Assembly (NCBI GenBank): GCA_002749535.1
Contig: MZZL01000409.1
Span: 1,222,604 to 1,286,603 of the forward strand
DNA: 64,000 nt
DNA from: Apophysomyces variabilis
Taxonomy: Eukaryota; Mucoromycota; Mucoromycetes; Mucorales; Mucoraceae
Direction: 5' to 3'
Each line of letters begins with the position of its first letter. The first letter of the stretch is position 1. Below the pieces are notes generated by a model that saw only the letters and a program-made list of their open reading frames with translations, was not told the origin of the DNA and made no database searches. Below are positions 12,971 through 24,226 of this stretch, in pieces. The translations under genes and the position numbers were made by a program.

Positions 12971-14995
12971 TCAAGGTCTATAGAGAATGCGCGGACCGTT
13001 CAGTTTGACCTTCTCAAGCCTCTGAGGAAGTACATGCTTGTACACCATCCTCACCCATTCGCACACAATAGATCTGGTATCACGAGGATCGATAATTTCT
13101 GGGACGTCAAAAAGCTCGGCTGTGCGAATAGGTGAACGCATTTCTTCGTACTGAGCCAGTAGGTCCTGGTATACTTGGTTGCGTTGATCGCCTGCTGCAT
13201 CCAATTTCCGCCGATACGCAGCCTAAACAGGAATGATCCTGTCAGTACACACTTAAAGTAAATAGCAGAAAAAGGGAAAATCCACATACAGATATGCCGC
13301 CTTCTAGGGGCAAGCTTCCCCAGTCGCCGCTGGGCCACGCGACCCGCATGTTGGGAACACGATTATCTACGAATGCAGCTCCAGCTACGCCAAATACTTT
13401 ACGCAGTATAACACTAAAATAGGGCACATCACATTGATACAAGGCGGCTATCAAAGTTGCTCCTTGACGGATAGTTCTACATTAACAAGAAAAGTAGGTT
13501 GAGCTGCTCAGTCCGGCAAGGAGAAAAGGGAAGGAAAAAGCCCGCTTACGCCTCTTTCTCCGCTTGGGTTCCGACAGCAAATCCGGCATAGTCTGCAAAG
13601 TTCAGAATGGGTAATCCAAACGTATCGCACAAGTCGATATGACGCCTGAATTTCTGGGAACTTGCAGCTGTCAAAACACTGCCATTTTGGGTGCAATCGA
13701 ACCCAATGATACCAACAGGATATCCATGCAATCTAGCTAGACCGCACACGGCCCCATCGCCCCATCGGTCGCCGATAGAGAACCATGAGTCTTGATCAAC
13801 GACTTTCTTTATGATATCATGAATCTGATACATGCGTTGTCGGCGTCTTGGAATAATGGACAAAAGATCATCATCGCGACGGTTGACGTCGTCCTCAATG
13901 GATCCACGCGGTGGCAGCTCTGTGTTGTTACTCGGTAGATAACTTAGGAATTGTCTGATTTGATCAAAGCACTCTTGTTCATTTGCTGCCAGATTGTCAA
14001 AAGTGCCATTCAATGTGTGAATAAGCGGTCCACCTAATGTTTCCTTAGTAACCGTTTCGAAAGTAGCATTGGCTACTATGGGTGGTCCCGCCGCAAAGAG
14101 TGACCCGACATCCAGCGATATAACAGAGAAATGCGTAAGGGTTGCCCTGGCAGAACCTAATCCAACGGCTGCAAAATTCTATAAATTAAGCAAACTCGTG
14201 ACCTCTTCTCTTCTTTTGTTTTAAAAAAAATTACCAGGTCCTAGAGCGGCAGAAACCACGGGAATCTCTGACAAGCTAGCAATCATTTCGGACATACCAA
14301 TGAGAGGAGGCAAGTACGTAGACTTTTGGTCCAATATTGACAGCACCGAGCCTCCTCCGCTGCTACCATCCAAGAATCGAATCTAAGGTTTTCATTATCA
14401 ATATATAAGCCAAGATTACAATGTGATAAGCTTTTACAATTGGGATTTTTAATTTGCGGGCTGCTTGTTCGGCATACATCTAAAAGGCTCCAATTTTCAG
14501 TGGGTGGAAATTTTCTTGATGTTCATTGGCTTACGCTTTTCCCCCACACGGCTCCATCGGCATGACCAGCACGAATCGAAAAATCATCTGCAGCCACAAT
14601 CACGTCGCGTCCAGCAACAGTAGCTTTGCCGAAAACAAAATTGGCGGGCGTATATTCTTCAAGACCATCCTTGCCATATTTGGACCGTCCAGCAATGCTG
14701 CCGATTTCACGGAAACTACGTTTATCGACAAAGGTATCGATACGTTCCCGTACCCACAGTTTTCCTGCTGTCTTCTGTCTCACATAGCCTCGATCATGCA
14801 CGTTAGGTGTACGGTTTTGTTTCTTACGCTCTTGAACTTCTTGTAATAAATCCTATAAACGGAAAAATCAGTATCTTCCTCGTCAAACTGGAGAGAAGTC
14901 TTCGTTTTGCATACCTTCCATTCCGATTTTTCAAGCGCCTCATCTTTTTCGAGGTGTTTAGCGATATTGTCAAGTCTTTCTTTTGCTTTGGACAT
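12971..14995 (-). CDS. Biotin-dependent carboxylase carboxyltransferase subunit (PCC-beta/MCC-beta type)
   Basis: Minus-strand exons: 14995-14915, 14852-14535, 14479-14438, 14382-14235, 14168-13550, 13476-13290, 13222-12971; 548 residues, phases consistent. The protein spans the carboxyltransferase domain (both halves of the crotonase-like fold): TAGKLWVRERID, the RFLDGSSGGGSV loop, the ALGPAVGLGSAR segment, then GVAGAAF and WPSGDWG in the second half. It would transfer CO2 from carboxybiotin to an acyl-CoA. The substrate (propionyl-, methylcrotonyl- or acetyl-CoA) cannot be told from the sequence. No biotin carboxylase or biotin carrier subunit lies nearby, so the partner must be encoded elsewhere. 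The 42-nt exon 3 is small but in phase. No clear mitochondrial leader is visible. Confidence 0.85.
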
Positions 14996-15099
14996 CGAAA
15001 AAGAGGAAAAAACGGTTGAACCTGTAAAACTCAGTTATTAGTCAGGCGAAACTGCCTCATTCTCCGTTGGTGAAAGGGAGAAAGAAATAGTCACGCTAC

Positions 15100-16204
15100 A
15101 TGCGCCATGGAGAAACGGGAAACGGTCCTTTCAGTACAAGCATTATGGCTTCCGAGGCTCTTTTCGCTAAAGTGCGCGAGCGCGTCAAAGAATACAATTT
15201 AACAGAAGAAGAAGTACGAGCCATTGATACAGCGAGACGGCAAATTAGTTCCCATAGTAAGTGATCCTCATTTTCCACTTTGTGAACAGCATTTACAGGT
15301 TCATTTTTTCTCCAGCTACATGGGGCGGTATTACAGGCGGCTCGGTGGCATTTCTCTTGGGTACATGACTCGAAGAGTTGCATTGGGTTTTCGCATTGCT
15401 TACATAAACTCTCTGGATAGGTAAACGAAAGAAGTTCACAGCTCTTCAGACCCTGGCCTTAGCAGGAGGAGGCTTTCTTCTGGGATCCCAAATGGGTATG
15501 ATATCTGGCGCAGTAGCAGGCGCAAAAACAATTAAATCGTTACCTAATCCACAACGGTTGATTGAGCTCGTCAAGGACGTGCAGTAAGTATTATTTGGCG
15601 GGATGATTTCGAAGAAAAAGAAAATGGAATTCATTCGAAATAAACTTTTCTAGGAGAGAGGTGATTATGGCGAAAGGACACCGGCCTGATGGCGTTCCTC
15701 GCACGGTGCCACCGCCGCCAATAACAAAATCAAATCAACCAGAACCCGAATTCGTGGAAGACGATGCTGTTGCCAGTCATGATTATGCCAGGCTTGAAGA
15801 CGGATTCCAAACCGATCAAGGTCGGATAGCGAACAAGTAATCGTATAGTACGCTAATTTTGTCTTCTCACAGCGCCAGCTACTGTAGCCCAGCCGGCTAG
15901 CGACAACCAACAGGGATTAAGCTATTATCCTCAGCAGCGACAACAGTTAGGACAGCAACAACAGCCACAGCCAAATGCATGGGATAGAATCCGTGCAGAG
16001 AATCTACCAAACAATTCCTGGACGAAATTGAGGATGGAAGCGCAGGCTAATCGCGACGATGGGTCGAAAATAGAACAGTCAAGAGCTGATACTGCGAAAC
16101 GTCTAAGAGAACGAGAGTTGACTGTTGAAGAACTCCCAAGAACCAGAGAAGAATTGGAACAAAGAGGCACAGCAAGGAAAAATCAATGGGGCGATTTGAT
16201 TTGA
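15100..16204 (+). CDS. Conserved glycine-rich two-helix membrane protein
   Basis: Exons 15100-15256, 15316-15360, 15421-15583, 15654-15820, 15873-16204; 287 residues. An alternative in-frame start is at 15145. Two short hydrophobic glycine-rich segments (GGITGGSVAFLLG and LALAGGGFLLGSQMG) span about residues 58-95 and are split by introns. The rest is hydrophilic, with a Gln-rich stretch and a charged, probably helical C terminus (RTREELEQRG). The N-terminal part with two glycine-rich hairpin helices is reminiscent of OCIA-domain or other small mitochondrial membrane proteins, but this match is weak. The fourth donor (GTCGGA) is poor and may be misplaced. The gene is divergent from the carboxyltransferase gene with only about 100 bp between the starts, so a shared promoter is likely. 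Confidence 0.65.
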
Positions 16205-16675
16205 TATTTCCGTCTTAAACTGGATTCATAGAATGTTGCGTTGCTCATGCGCACCATTGTTATGTATAAAAACGCGCTGTTGAAAACCACGCTTCACTCA
16301 CATGAACGACATCCAATTCGCCCCTACGAACATGACTTGGCGTTTGATAGATCCAATAAGCTTGATTTTGGATGTGATCACAAGCATAACTTTTTTTCTA
16401 TACTTGCTGAAAGCGCACATCATTAGAATTCATTGTAATTACATGGAGCAAAAAATCCAACATGTTGCCGTTCGACCATGCTGTTCATTTGGTACTTGCT
16501 GTATAGTTCTATCCATTCTAAATGCTTCCTAGTCGTTTCATATGACAAGATTTAAAACGTTCCCCATTTCAATGACAACCACAATTCGCATTTTTTTATC
16601 ATTATTTGTATTGACAAGGTCGTGCTTACCCCAATTTCTTTCATTCTTTTGCCATCCGTTCGTTTTTTTAGCAAG
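16205..16675. other. Intergenic
   Basis: Spacer before the mannosidase gene; no supported gene. An upstream in-frame ATG at 16622 could extend the mannosidase by 18 residues. Confidence 0.45.
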
Positions 16676-18673
16676 ATGCAACCTTATGGCTATTATGTGC
16701 ACTGGATTCACTTGTTGCTAGTGTGTTTATGCAATTGGGCTAGGGGTAGTACACTTGATGAACAACGCGCAGGCATTATTAAGCAGGCATTTAAGCATGC
16801 TTGGAATGGATATTACCAGTACGCTTTTGGACATGACGAATTGAGGCCTGTGGACAATAAGCCAAGCGACTCACGGTAGGATTAATCCCTGCCGATTTGC
16901 TCAGACTGACAATGGCTGATAATAACAATTAGCAACGGATGGGGAGGTAAAGAGAAACATACATATATTTTTACTATAAAGAAAGCGAACATAACGGCAC
17001 AATACAAGCTACTATATTTGATGCTCTTGATACAATGATCATTATGGGCCTTGAGGAGGAGTACACTCAAGCTCTGGAACATGTTAAGCATGTCCAATGG
17101 AATACGAGTCATGACTTGTCGAAGACATTTGAGACCAATATTCGCTACCTTGGTGGGCTTCTAGCGGCATATGATTTGCGCAACGATCAGGTCTTGTTGG
17201 ATAAAGCTATTGAACTTGCTCGAAAGGTGATCTTGCCAGCGTACGACACGCCGAACTTTATCCCAGCTGCCTATGTTAATGTGACCACGTAAGTTGATTC
17301 ATTCAAAATTGGTCTCAGCACGATCAACAGAGGGAAACCGGTCAAGGATGGAAGAATCATACTGGCGGAATTTGGGTCGCTACAGCTTGAGTTGGTTCGG
17401 CTAAGTCAGATCACGGGCGAAAAGGGATACGAAAAGATAGCGAACTGGGTCATCGCCAAGATAGCAGAAATACCGACGGTACTACCTGGTTTGTATTCCA
17501 TGATATGGGATTTGGATCCCTTTCGCCCGGCAGTAGACAGTAAGCTTTTTTATTTATTGCTCGTCTTCGTGGAAAAGCTCGGCACCGACATATTCGTCTT
17601 TTCTCCATTCATAACAGCTCCGCGCTATATAACCATCTCTGGCGGCGCTGACAGTTATTACGAGTACCTTTTGAAAACCCACATCTTAATGAATGGGAAA
17701 GAAAAGTTACAGCTTAGCATGTGGGTTACAGCAGTCAATAGTATGTACAAATATCTTCGGTCAGAGACTTTGCAAGGCTTGGTCTTTTTAGGAGAATACC
17801 ATGATAACTTCAAGTTACTACAAACAGCCGAATTGGTGAGTAGTTCGACTTTTGTTTTTTCATTTTCGTTTCTTTTTTCTGAAGAATTGCAGGGATGTTT
17901 TATGCCTGCAAATTTACTGCTGGGTTCACGATATTTGAGACAACCAAAACTACAAGCATTTGCAGAGGAGCTATTGAACTCTTGTTATGCCACATGGAAC
18001 CATACACCAACAGGACTTGCACCTGAATCATGGTCTTGGATAGACAAGCAACAAAACATAAAGAGCTTCCCAATTGAATGGCAAAAAATGGTTGCTTTAA
18101 GCGGTTTCATTCCCCTGGATACCAAATATGATCTACGACCTGGTAATAGCTGGACCTGTATTACTGCAACTAACCAGAACCCTTTCTCATAATGTCGTAT
18201 AATGTCTAGAGACATTGGAGAGCATATTTTACTTTTACAGGTTAACGGGCGATGGACGGTATAAAGTAATTATAAATGACAGTTCTCAAAGCATGATAAC
18301 TCTTGCTGAATATTTGCATAGGATATGGCGTGGCAAATCTTTCAATCGCTGGAGAAGTACTGTAAAACGCCTTCAGGATATTCTCGTATCGGCAATGTTA
18401 TGAACAGAAAGGATGTGAAGTACCATGACTTCCAGGAAAGGTATAAAACGTAAAAATAGACATAAGATGCTTAATTTTGCTATTTTTAGTTATTTCTTTG
18501 CAGAAACGGCAAAATACCTGTATCTGATATTCAGCGACCCACAACATGTCTCGTTGGACGAATATGTGTTCAACACAGAAGGTCACCCTTTTAAACTGGA
18601 AACATCAATTCGGGTACAAGCTTCCAACTTCACTAGCAGCGAGAAAGTGCAAGATGGAGTATCCATCGCTTAA
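16676..18673 (+). CDS. Glycoside hydrolase family 47 alpha-1,2-mannosidase
   Basis: Nine exons: 16676-16875, 16933-16946, 17009-17288, 17319-17539, 17618-17835, 17893-18142, 18210-18265, 18322-18440, 18490-18673; 513 residues. A signal peptide or signal anchor covers about residues 8-24. GH47 signatures are [60 protein letters not shown] and the terminal FNTEGHPF, where the Thr is the calcium ligand in the family. These enzymes trim alpha-1,2-mannose from N-glycans in the ER or Golgi. The spacing and the [12 protein letters not shown] loop favour a processing class I mannosidase rather than the EDEM/Htm1 branch. Exon 2 is a 14-nt microexon that encodes the invariant NGWG motif, so it must be spliced in for function. 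The following 17289-17318 intron is only 30 nt as modelled; its acceptor may be shifted. Confidence 0.88.
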
Positions 18674-19041
18674 ATATCCTGTTTAAATCCATTTGATAAC
18701 TAAGAAATAATATTTCTCAGTAAATCACTTAACAGAACTCTTCAGCGGTAAATGGATACGGTGGGCATTATTAGAAAAGTTTACCAGTAGTCTGCGTACA
18801 AGCGTTGTTTAGGATTATCTTTGAACGGAAAGGAAGGAGAATGAAAGCCATCGGTTTAGGGTTCTTGGCTAGTTTGGAGTGTTATTGCTTACTAATGTTA
18901 TTTCACGATCTTCCAAAGTTTTCATAGTGCTTTGGCATCAATCTCTCACCCTAGAAATGGTGTTATACGTGGTGTAAGTGAGACACACAATAGATTCTTA
19001 ATACATAACTTCTTAAGGAAGAAATATCTTCAGTATAAGAG
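18674..19041. other. Intergenic
   Basis: Unremarkable AT-rich spacer between the mannosidase gene and the repeat island. Confidence 0.45.
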
Positions 19042-20236
19042 TACTTCGTGGCAACAACAAGTTTGCTACAAGAGCGGTTTCGCTTGTGCATAACCGGATA
19101 ATGTGGAGAGAACACTTGATCAATCTATGAGGATGGTTCTCATATGGGCACGCCATGCAATACTGTTTATTGAACAATATTTTACGCTACTCTAAATAAA
19201 TTTTGCGTCCATGCAAGGATCAAGTTTGCGCTAAAAGGGATAAAAATATGCGTCATTAGTAAATGGATTATGCTTACTTACCTCAACTTGGTCCTTCCGT
19301 GGGCACAAAATTCATTTGAGCAGCGTAAAAGAATGTTCATGGTTAGTAAATAGAAGGATAGCTTGACATTTTTTTTACTTACCACCGAAGGGTAATCCTA
19401 CCCAAAGGTAGGGGCCGGTCCCGCACCTGTGTCGGTGGGGGCGGCGAGAGAGAGACACGGCATCTGGGAGTCGCCGGTTAGAGTGTAACGCACTGCAGAG
19501 GACTTGAAGCGATGCAACACCTGGCGGGGACTTGGAAGCAGAAGATAATGAATAATACTGTGCATAAACAGACAACATTTATTTTTCACTTACCTAGTGG
19601 AGTGCAGGGAGCTTACTCACACAACCAAGGTGGTTCTGGACAGAGGTCATGCAGGTTAAAGAATACAGAAGAGGAACATCAGTCATTCTGTACATATAAA
19701 CAATGCGAAGTACATACCGGGAATGTTTTTGGAGAACAGAGCCAAAGAGTCGAAAAGATGTTGTCCCTTCGCGTTTATATTGCTCGGGTCACTGAAGCCA
19801 AAAATCACAGTCATGGATAAGAAAATCAATGGATGTCTTATGGATGACAACAATCCAGAGATAAGACAATAGTTTTCCTAGAGTAAAAATGGACTCAGTC
19901 TGATAAAAGGTCTTGAACAGAATGGGACATCTGTAGAGGGAATAAACCCTCTTCGTTCGTTTCTGTACGTCATAATGCTATCATATCCGTTTCTATCAGT
20001 TATGGTACTAGAAGCTGTCAGGGCAATGTACCCCAGTTCCGGTTCTTCTCAATTGTATTGCTTTACATTCCACATTACTTTTCCCTGAATGTAGTTATGT
20101 TCTCCTTTTCTTCTATTATATCTTAAACTTTGTCTATTAGGCAATCACAAAAGATTGGATTGCCACGGAATGAACGGTTATTATCTTGTCATGGATAATG
20201 CGCCCATCCATACACCAGTCAAGGTTAAGCAGTTGG
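19042..20236. repeat. 1,195-bp direct repeat, left copy
   Basis: This segment recurs base for base, as far as I can compare, at an offset of 1,196 bp, with one N (20237) between the copies. It includes the inverted-repeat element (19161-19353), a short repeat-family ORF on the minus strand (19375-19578), and at its right end the first part of a Tc1/mariner-like transposase frame (from about 20155) that is cut off at the N. Exact identity and the N suggest two contigs whose ends overlap rather than a real tandem duplication. Confidence 0.9.
19161..19353 (-). repeat. Inverted-repeat element with intron-like loop (locus A)
   Basis: Two arms of about 66 bp (19161-19226 and 19285-19353) are imperfect inverted copies; both contain versions of TTTTACGCTGCTC and of the sequence GGACCAAG. 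On the minus strand the 51-nt loop 19281-19231 begins GTAAGTA, contains TACTAATGAC and ends TTTTAG, i.e. a complete intron. The same arms and loop signals recur at 29555-29760 in the opposite orientation. It is copied again at 20357-20549 in the duplicate. It could be a MITE-like element or part of a larger transposon. Confidence 0.75.
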
Positions 20237-20237
20237 N
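20237..20237. other. Unresolved base (N) at contig join
   Basis: A single N lies exactly between the two identical 1,195-bp copies and interrupts the left transposase frame. This marks an assembly join. Confidence 0.9.
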
Positions 20238-21432
20238 TACTTCGTGGCAACAACAAGTTTGCTACAAGAGCGGTTTCGCTTGTGCATAACCGGATAATGT
20301 GGAGAGAACACTTGATCAATCTATGAGGATGGTTCTCATATGGGCACGCCATGCAATACTGTTTATTGAACAATATTTTACGCTACTCTAAATAAATTTT
20401 GCGTCCATGCAAGGATCAAGTTTGCGCTAAAAGGGATAAAAATATGCGTCATTAGTAAATGGATTATGCTTACTTACCTCAACTTGGTCCTTCCGTGGGC
20501 ACAAAATTCATTTGAGCAGCGTAAAAGAATGTTCATGGTTAGTAAATAGAAGGATAGCTTGACATTTTTTTTACTTACCACCGAAGGGTAATCCTACCCA
20601 AAGGTAGGGGCCGGTCCCGCACCTGTGTCGGTGGGGGCGGCGAGAGAGAGACACGGCATCTGGGAGTCGCCGGTTAGAGTGTAACGCACTGCAGAGGACT
20701 TGAAGCGATGCAACACCTGGCGGGGACTTGGAAGCAGAAGATAATGAATAATACTGTGCATAAACAGACAACATTTATTTTTCACTTACCTAGTGGAGTG
20801 CAGGGAGCTTACTCACACAACCAAGGTGGTTCTGGACAGAGGTCATGCAGGTTAAAGAATACAGAAGAGGAACATCAGTCATTCTGTACATATAAACAAT
20901 GCGAAGTACATACCGGGAATGTTTTTGGAGAACAGAGCCAAAGAGTCGAAAAGATGTTGTCCCTTCGCGTTTATATTGCTCGGGTCACTGAAGCCAAAAA
21001 TCACAGTCATGGATAAGAAAATCAATGGATGTCTTATGGATGACAACAATCCAGAGATAAGACAATAGTTTTCCTAGAGTAAAAATGGACTCAGTCTGAT
21101 AAAAGGTCTTGAACAGAATGGGACATCTGTAGAGGGAATAAACCCTCTTCGTTCGTTTCTGTACGTCATAATGCTATCATATCCGTTTCTATCAGTTATG
21201 GTACTAGAAGCTGTCAGGGCAATGTACCCCAGTTCCGGTTCTTCTCAATTGTATTGCTTTACATTCCACATTACTTTTCCCTGAATGTAGTTATGTTCTC
21301 CTTTTCTTCTATTATATCTTAAACTTTGTCTATTAGGCAATCACAAAAGATTGGATTGCCACGGAATGAACGGTTATTATCTTGTCATGGATAATGCGCC
21401 CATCCATACACCAGTCAAGGTTAAGCAGTTGG
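20238..21432. repeat. 1,195-bp direct repeat, right copy
   Basis: Identical to the left copy in order and content. Its right end continues without a break into the rest of the transposase frame at 21433-21647, which shows that this copy, not the left one, has the natural right flank. Confidence 0.9.
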
Positions 21433-21647
21433 CCGAAGAAAGAGGATGCAAATGTCTCTATCTTCCTCTCTATTCTCCCTTTCTTAACCCAATAAAAGAG
21501 TTTTGCGCCAAAGTGAAGGCTGGGGTAAGAAGGGAGTCCTTACAAGTTGACGATAACCTTCAAGAGCGTATTGTTCAAGCAGCGCGAAAAGTAAAGCGCT
21601 CAGACTGTCAAAGATGGATCAGACACTCTGAGAGTTGTTTTTATTAG
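21351..21647 (+). pseudogene. Tc1/mariner-like DDE transposase remnant (C-terminal part)
   Basis: The 98-residue frame carries YLVMDNAPIHTP, which holds the second catalytic Asp of Tc1/mariner transposases, and LPLYSPFLNPI followed by KEFCAKVK. In active members the residue after NPI is the third catalytic acid (Glu or Asp); here it is Lys. No first catalytic block, DNA-binding domain or start region is readable upstream, where the sequence has stops in all frames. It is therefore a degenerate fragment. The first third of the same frame is also present in the left duplicate, ending at the N. Confidence 0.85.
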
Positions 21648-22053
21648 GTGCAAATAGAGAACCACTTCTTTAAATAAATTCGTCTTGCTGTGCTTTGAAA
21701 CAAACTATCTCAGTGATTGTGAACATGGACACGACTGTACGCAAAGAAGGATAGTCTGACCGCAAATATTTTCATCCAATCACGCAAACGCATTTTTTGA
21801 TTCCGCAAAAACTTGAATCCCAGTCCGCAAATAAAACACAGCGACATGCAGACAAATAGGAAAGACACATTAAATCCGGAAACTACCCGGTATTTCCGGA
21901 CTGATTCCCCGGGGATACAGGAGTCCCGGTCACAGATATGAAAATGCTTTCTACATTGCGCGGGCTCAAAACAGAAACCCCTCTTGTTCTTTTTTTTCAT
22001 TCTTCATCCATCCTCCATCTTCCTTTTTGTCTATATCGCTTAACTCATCTATC
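21648..22053. promoter_or_regulatory. Upstream region and pyrimidine-rich leader of the eL8 gene
   Basis: No coding frame is supported. The last 75 bases before the ATG are strongly CT-rich (TTCTTTTTTTTCATTC and TTCATCCATCC), as is usual at transcription starts of ribosomal protein genes in fungi. Confidence 0.45.
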
Positions 22054-23232
22054 ATGGTAGGTTTGATTTGATCGATTTATGATGATTTGCATTTCTAGCC
22101 TTTAAGCTTTGCCTATGGATGCATTGCTTGTTTTCCTTCTATGCCCTGGTGGCCCATCGGTAACAGCGATGCATTCCATTCCCCATACGGCATGCGGTTC
22201 GCAATTAGTATCATCTTTCTATCGCATTATGAAAGCATACTTGTTTATTTCCATTTTGGAATGTGCCTTCTATTTTGCGAATCCATCCTATGGAGGGCAA
22301 GCAGAAACTGTGCCATCATATGGTCAGTTTGGGCTGAGTTGTTTCACGTTTGGGTGAACAACTACTAGAGTGCTGTTTATCAGAGTTGTGAATTATATAT
22401 AATTTGAATCTGATTGAACATATGCACTTCATGACAGCCTCCCGCAAAAAAATCCGTTGGTAAGAAGGTCGCCCCTGCTCCTTATCCTGTCAAGAAGCCT
22501 CAGCAGACAAAGACAACCAATCCACTCATTGAGAAGCGTCCAAGAAACTTTGGTATTGGTCAGGATATTCAACCCAAGCGCGATGTTTCCCGATTTGTCA
22601 AGTGGCCTGCCTATATTCGCCTTCAGCGACAGAAGAAGATTTTGTACCAGCGTCTGAAGGTTCCTCCCTCCATCAACCAGTTTACAAAGGTCTTGGATAA
22701 GAACACCGCCACTCAACTGTTTAAACTTGCCAATAAGTACCGTCCTGAGACTAAAACTGAGAAGAAGAATCGCTTGAAGGCAGCAGCTGCAGCGAAGGCT
22801 GAGAAGAAAGAGTTGCCAAAATCTGAGAAGCCTGTGGTGGTGAAATATGGTATCAACCATATTACTGCATTGGTTGAGTCGAAGAAAGCACAACTGGTTG
22901 TTATTGCAGACGATGTGGATCCTATTGAATTGGTCTTGTGGTTGCCTGCGCTCTGTCGCAAGATGGGTGTTCCATACTGTATTGTGAAGGGTAAGGCACG
23001 CCTTGGTACTGTTGTTCACAAGAAGACCGCAACCGCACTTGCGTTTACTGAGGTGAAGGATGCCGATAAGGCTGAGCTTGCCAACCTTGTGTCTGCTGTG
23101 AAGGCCAACTATAATGACAAGTTTGAGGAAACTCGTCGTCAATGGGGTGGCGGTATTATGGGAGTCAAGTCCCAAGCCAAGATGGCCAAGCGTGCTGCTG
23201 CTGCTGCCAAGGAAATTGCTGCTCGTCAGTAA
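22054..23232 (+). CDS. RPL8: 60S ribosomal protein eL8 (L7a/L8)
   Basis: Exon 1 is only the ATG (22054-22056); after a 381-nt intron (GTAGGT...GACAG) exon 2 (22438-23232) encodes the rest, 265 residues in all. The start is chosen because exon 2 continues at once with [17 protein letters not shown], the usual eL8 N terminus. The family core is complete: [19 protein letters not shown], the L7Ae-type [12 protein letters not shown] and [11 protein letters not shown], and [14 protein letters not shown]. The protein sits on the large subunit near the 5.8S/25S rRNA junction. The intron is much longer than the 50-90 nt usual here, as is common in ribosomal protein genes. I saw no convincing snoRNA in it. 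Confidence 0.95.
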
Positions 23233-23577
23233 GCAAACCAGAAATATGTATAATAATAATTGTAATAAAAGCAAGATATAAAGGAAAAGACAATCTCGTG
23301 AAAGTCTGATTACCTGATTTAGTATAGAAAGCTGGTTGATAAGAGTTCCAGCATAAGAAAGGCATGTGCTTTCCTTTTGCATGTTGCACCTGAAGAGGAG
23401 AAATGGTCAGCCGACACCCGGAAATGAATAATATTGGTTCACTAAATTCCAATCGTGAATGGAAGTAACGTGGGCATATGTATAATATATATATATATGT
23501 AGATGTATGTAGATGTGCATTTATCGTACCTTTCTTTCTGCTAAAAATCACTCACCAAAAGCCCAACGTCCTTTTCG
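23233..23577. other. Intergenic
   Basis: Spacer with a TA-rich microsatellite near 23480-23500. The phrase AAAGCCCAACGT occurs near 23567 and again near 23651 within the cyclin coding region. No gene seen. Confidence 0.4.
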
Positions 23578-24226
23578 ATGACTATTACTACCAGTGCACC
23601 TTTACGAGAAGATCGAAAACACTCGACATCCCCCACATCATTTAACCCAAAAGCCCAACGTGCGGTGCGACGCTTACCTCGGGTTCTCATAGGTGAAAAA
23701 GAAGAAAGAAGAAATGGATGCCCTGTTAATATATTAAGCTAACATATAAAGGCTCGTCATAGACTTTTTTGCCCTGACCTTATGCGACTTACTGCAAATT
23801 CGACCTCTTCGACCATCAGAAGAGCGACGTGCGCCGGCGCTTATTTATTTCATTGAACGCATCACAATTGAAGGTCGAATTTCTTGTCATATGGCCGTTG
23901 TCGCCTTAATTTACATTGAGCGATGCAAACAGGCCTTGCCGAAACATGCTCGCGGAGATCAAGATACGGCTCATCGCATCTTTCTGGCCGCACTGCTGCT
24001 GGCTTCCAAATTTTTACATGGAACAAACTGGGGCCATCAAGCCGATGAAGATCAGGATTGCTGGCTGACGAACGCCAGAATGGCTCAGATGTGTCCCATG
24101 TATTCATTAAAGCAAATCCAACAATTCGAGCGAAGCCTACTACATCTCATCCAATACCGCTGCTGGGTAGTACCATCGGATGTGCAATCCTATCTTTTGG
24201 AGCACCGGCAAGACCTGATGTTATAG
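23578..24226 (+). CDS. Pho80/Pcl-type cyclin
   Basis: Exons 23578-23692 and 23763-24226 (GTGAAA donor, CTAAC branch, CATAG acceptor); 192 residues. The cyclin box runs from about residue 40: IDFFALTLCDLLQI, FIERI, CHMAVVALIYIERC, LAALLLASKFLHG, then FERSLLHLIQYRCWV. This matches Pcl/Pho80-like cyclins that bind Pho85/CDK5-type kinases and control phosphate, cell-cycle or polarity responses. The protein is short and consists of little more than the cyclin box. The kinase partner is not in this window. Confidence 0.82.

Noticed and set aside
22057..22437. Possible C/D snoRNA in the long eL8 intron (ATGATGA near 22078, CTGA near 22333)
   Set aside because: The boxes are about 250 bases apart, far beyond C/D snoRNA size, and no terminal stem or internal C'/D' boxes were found.
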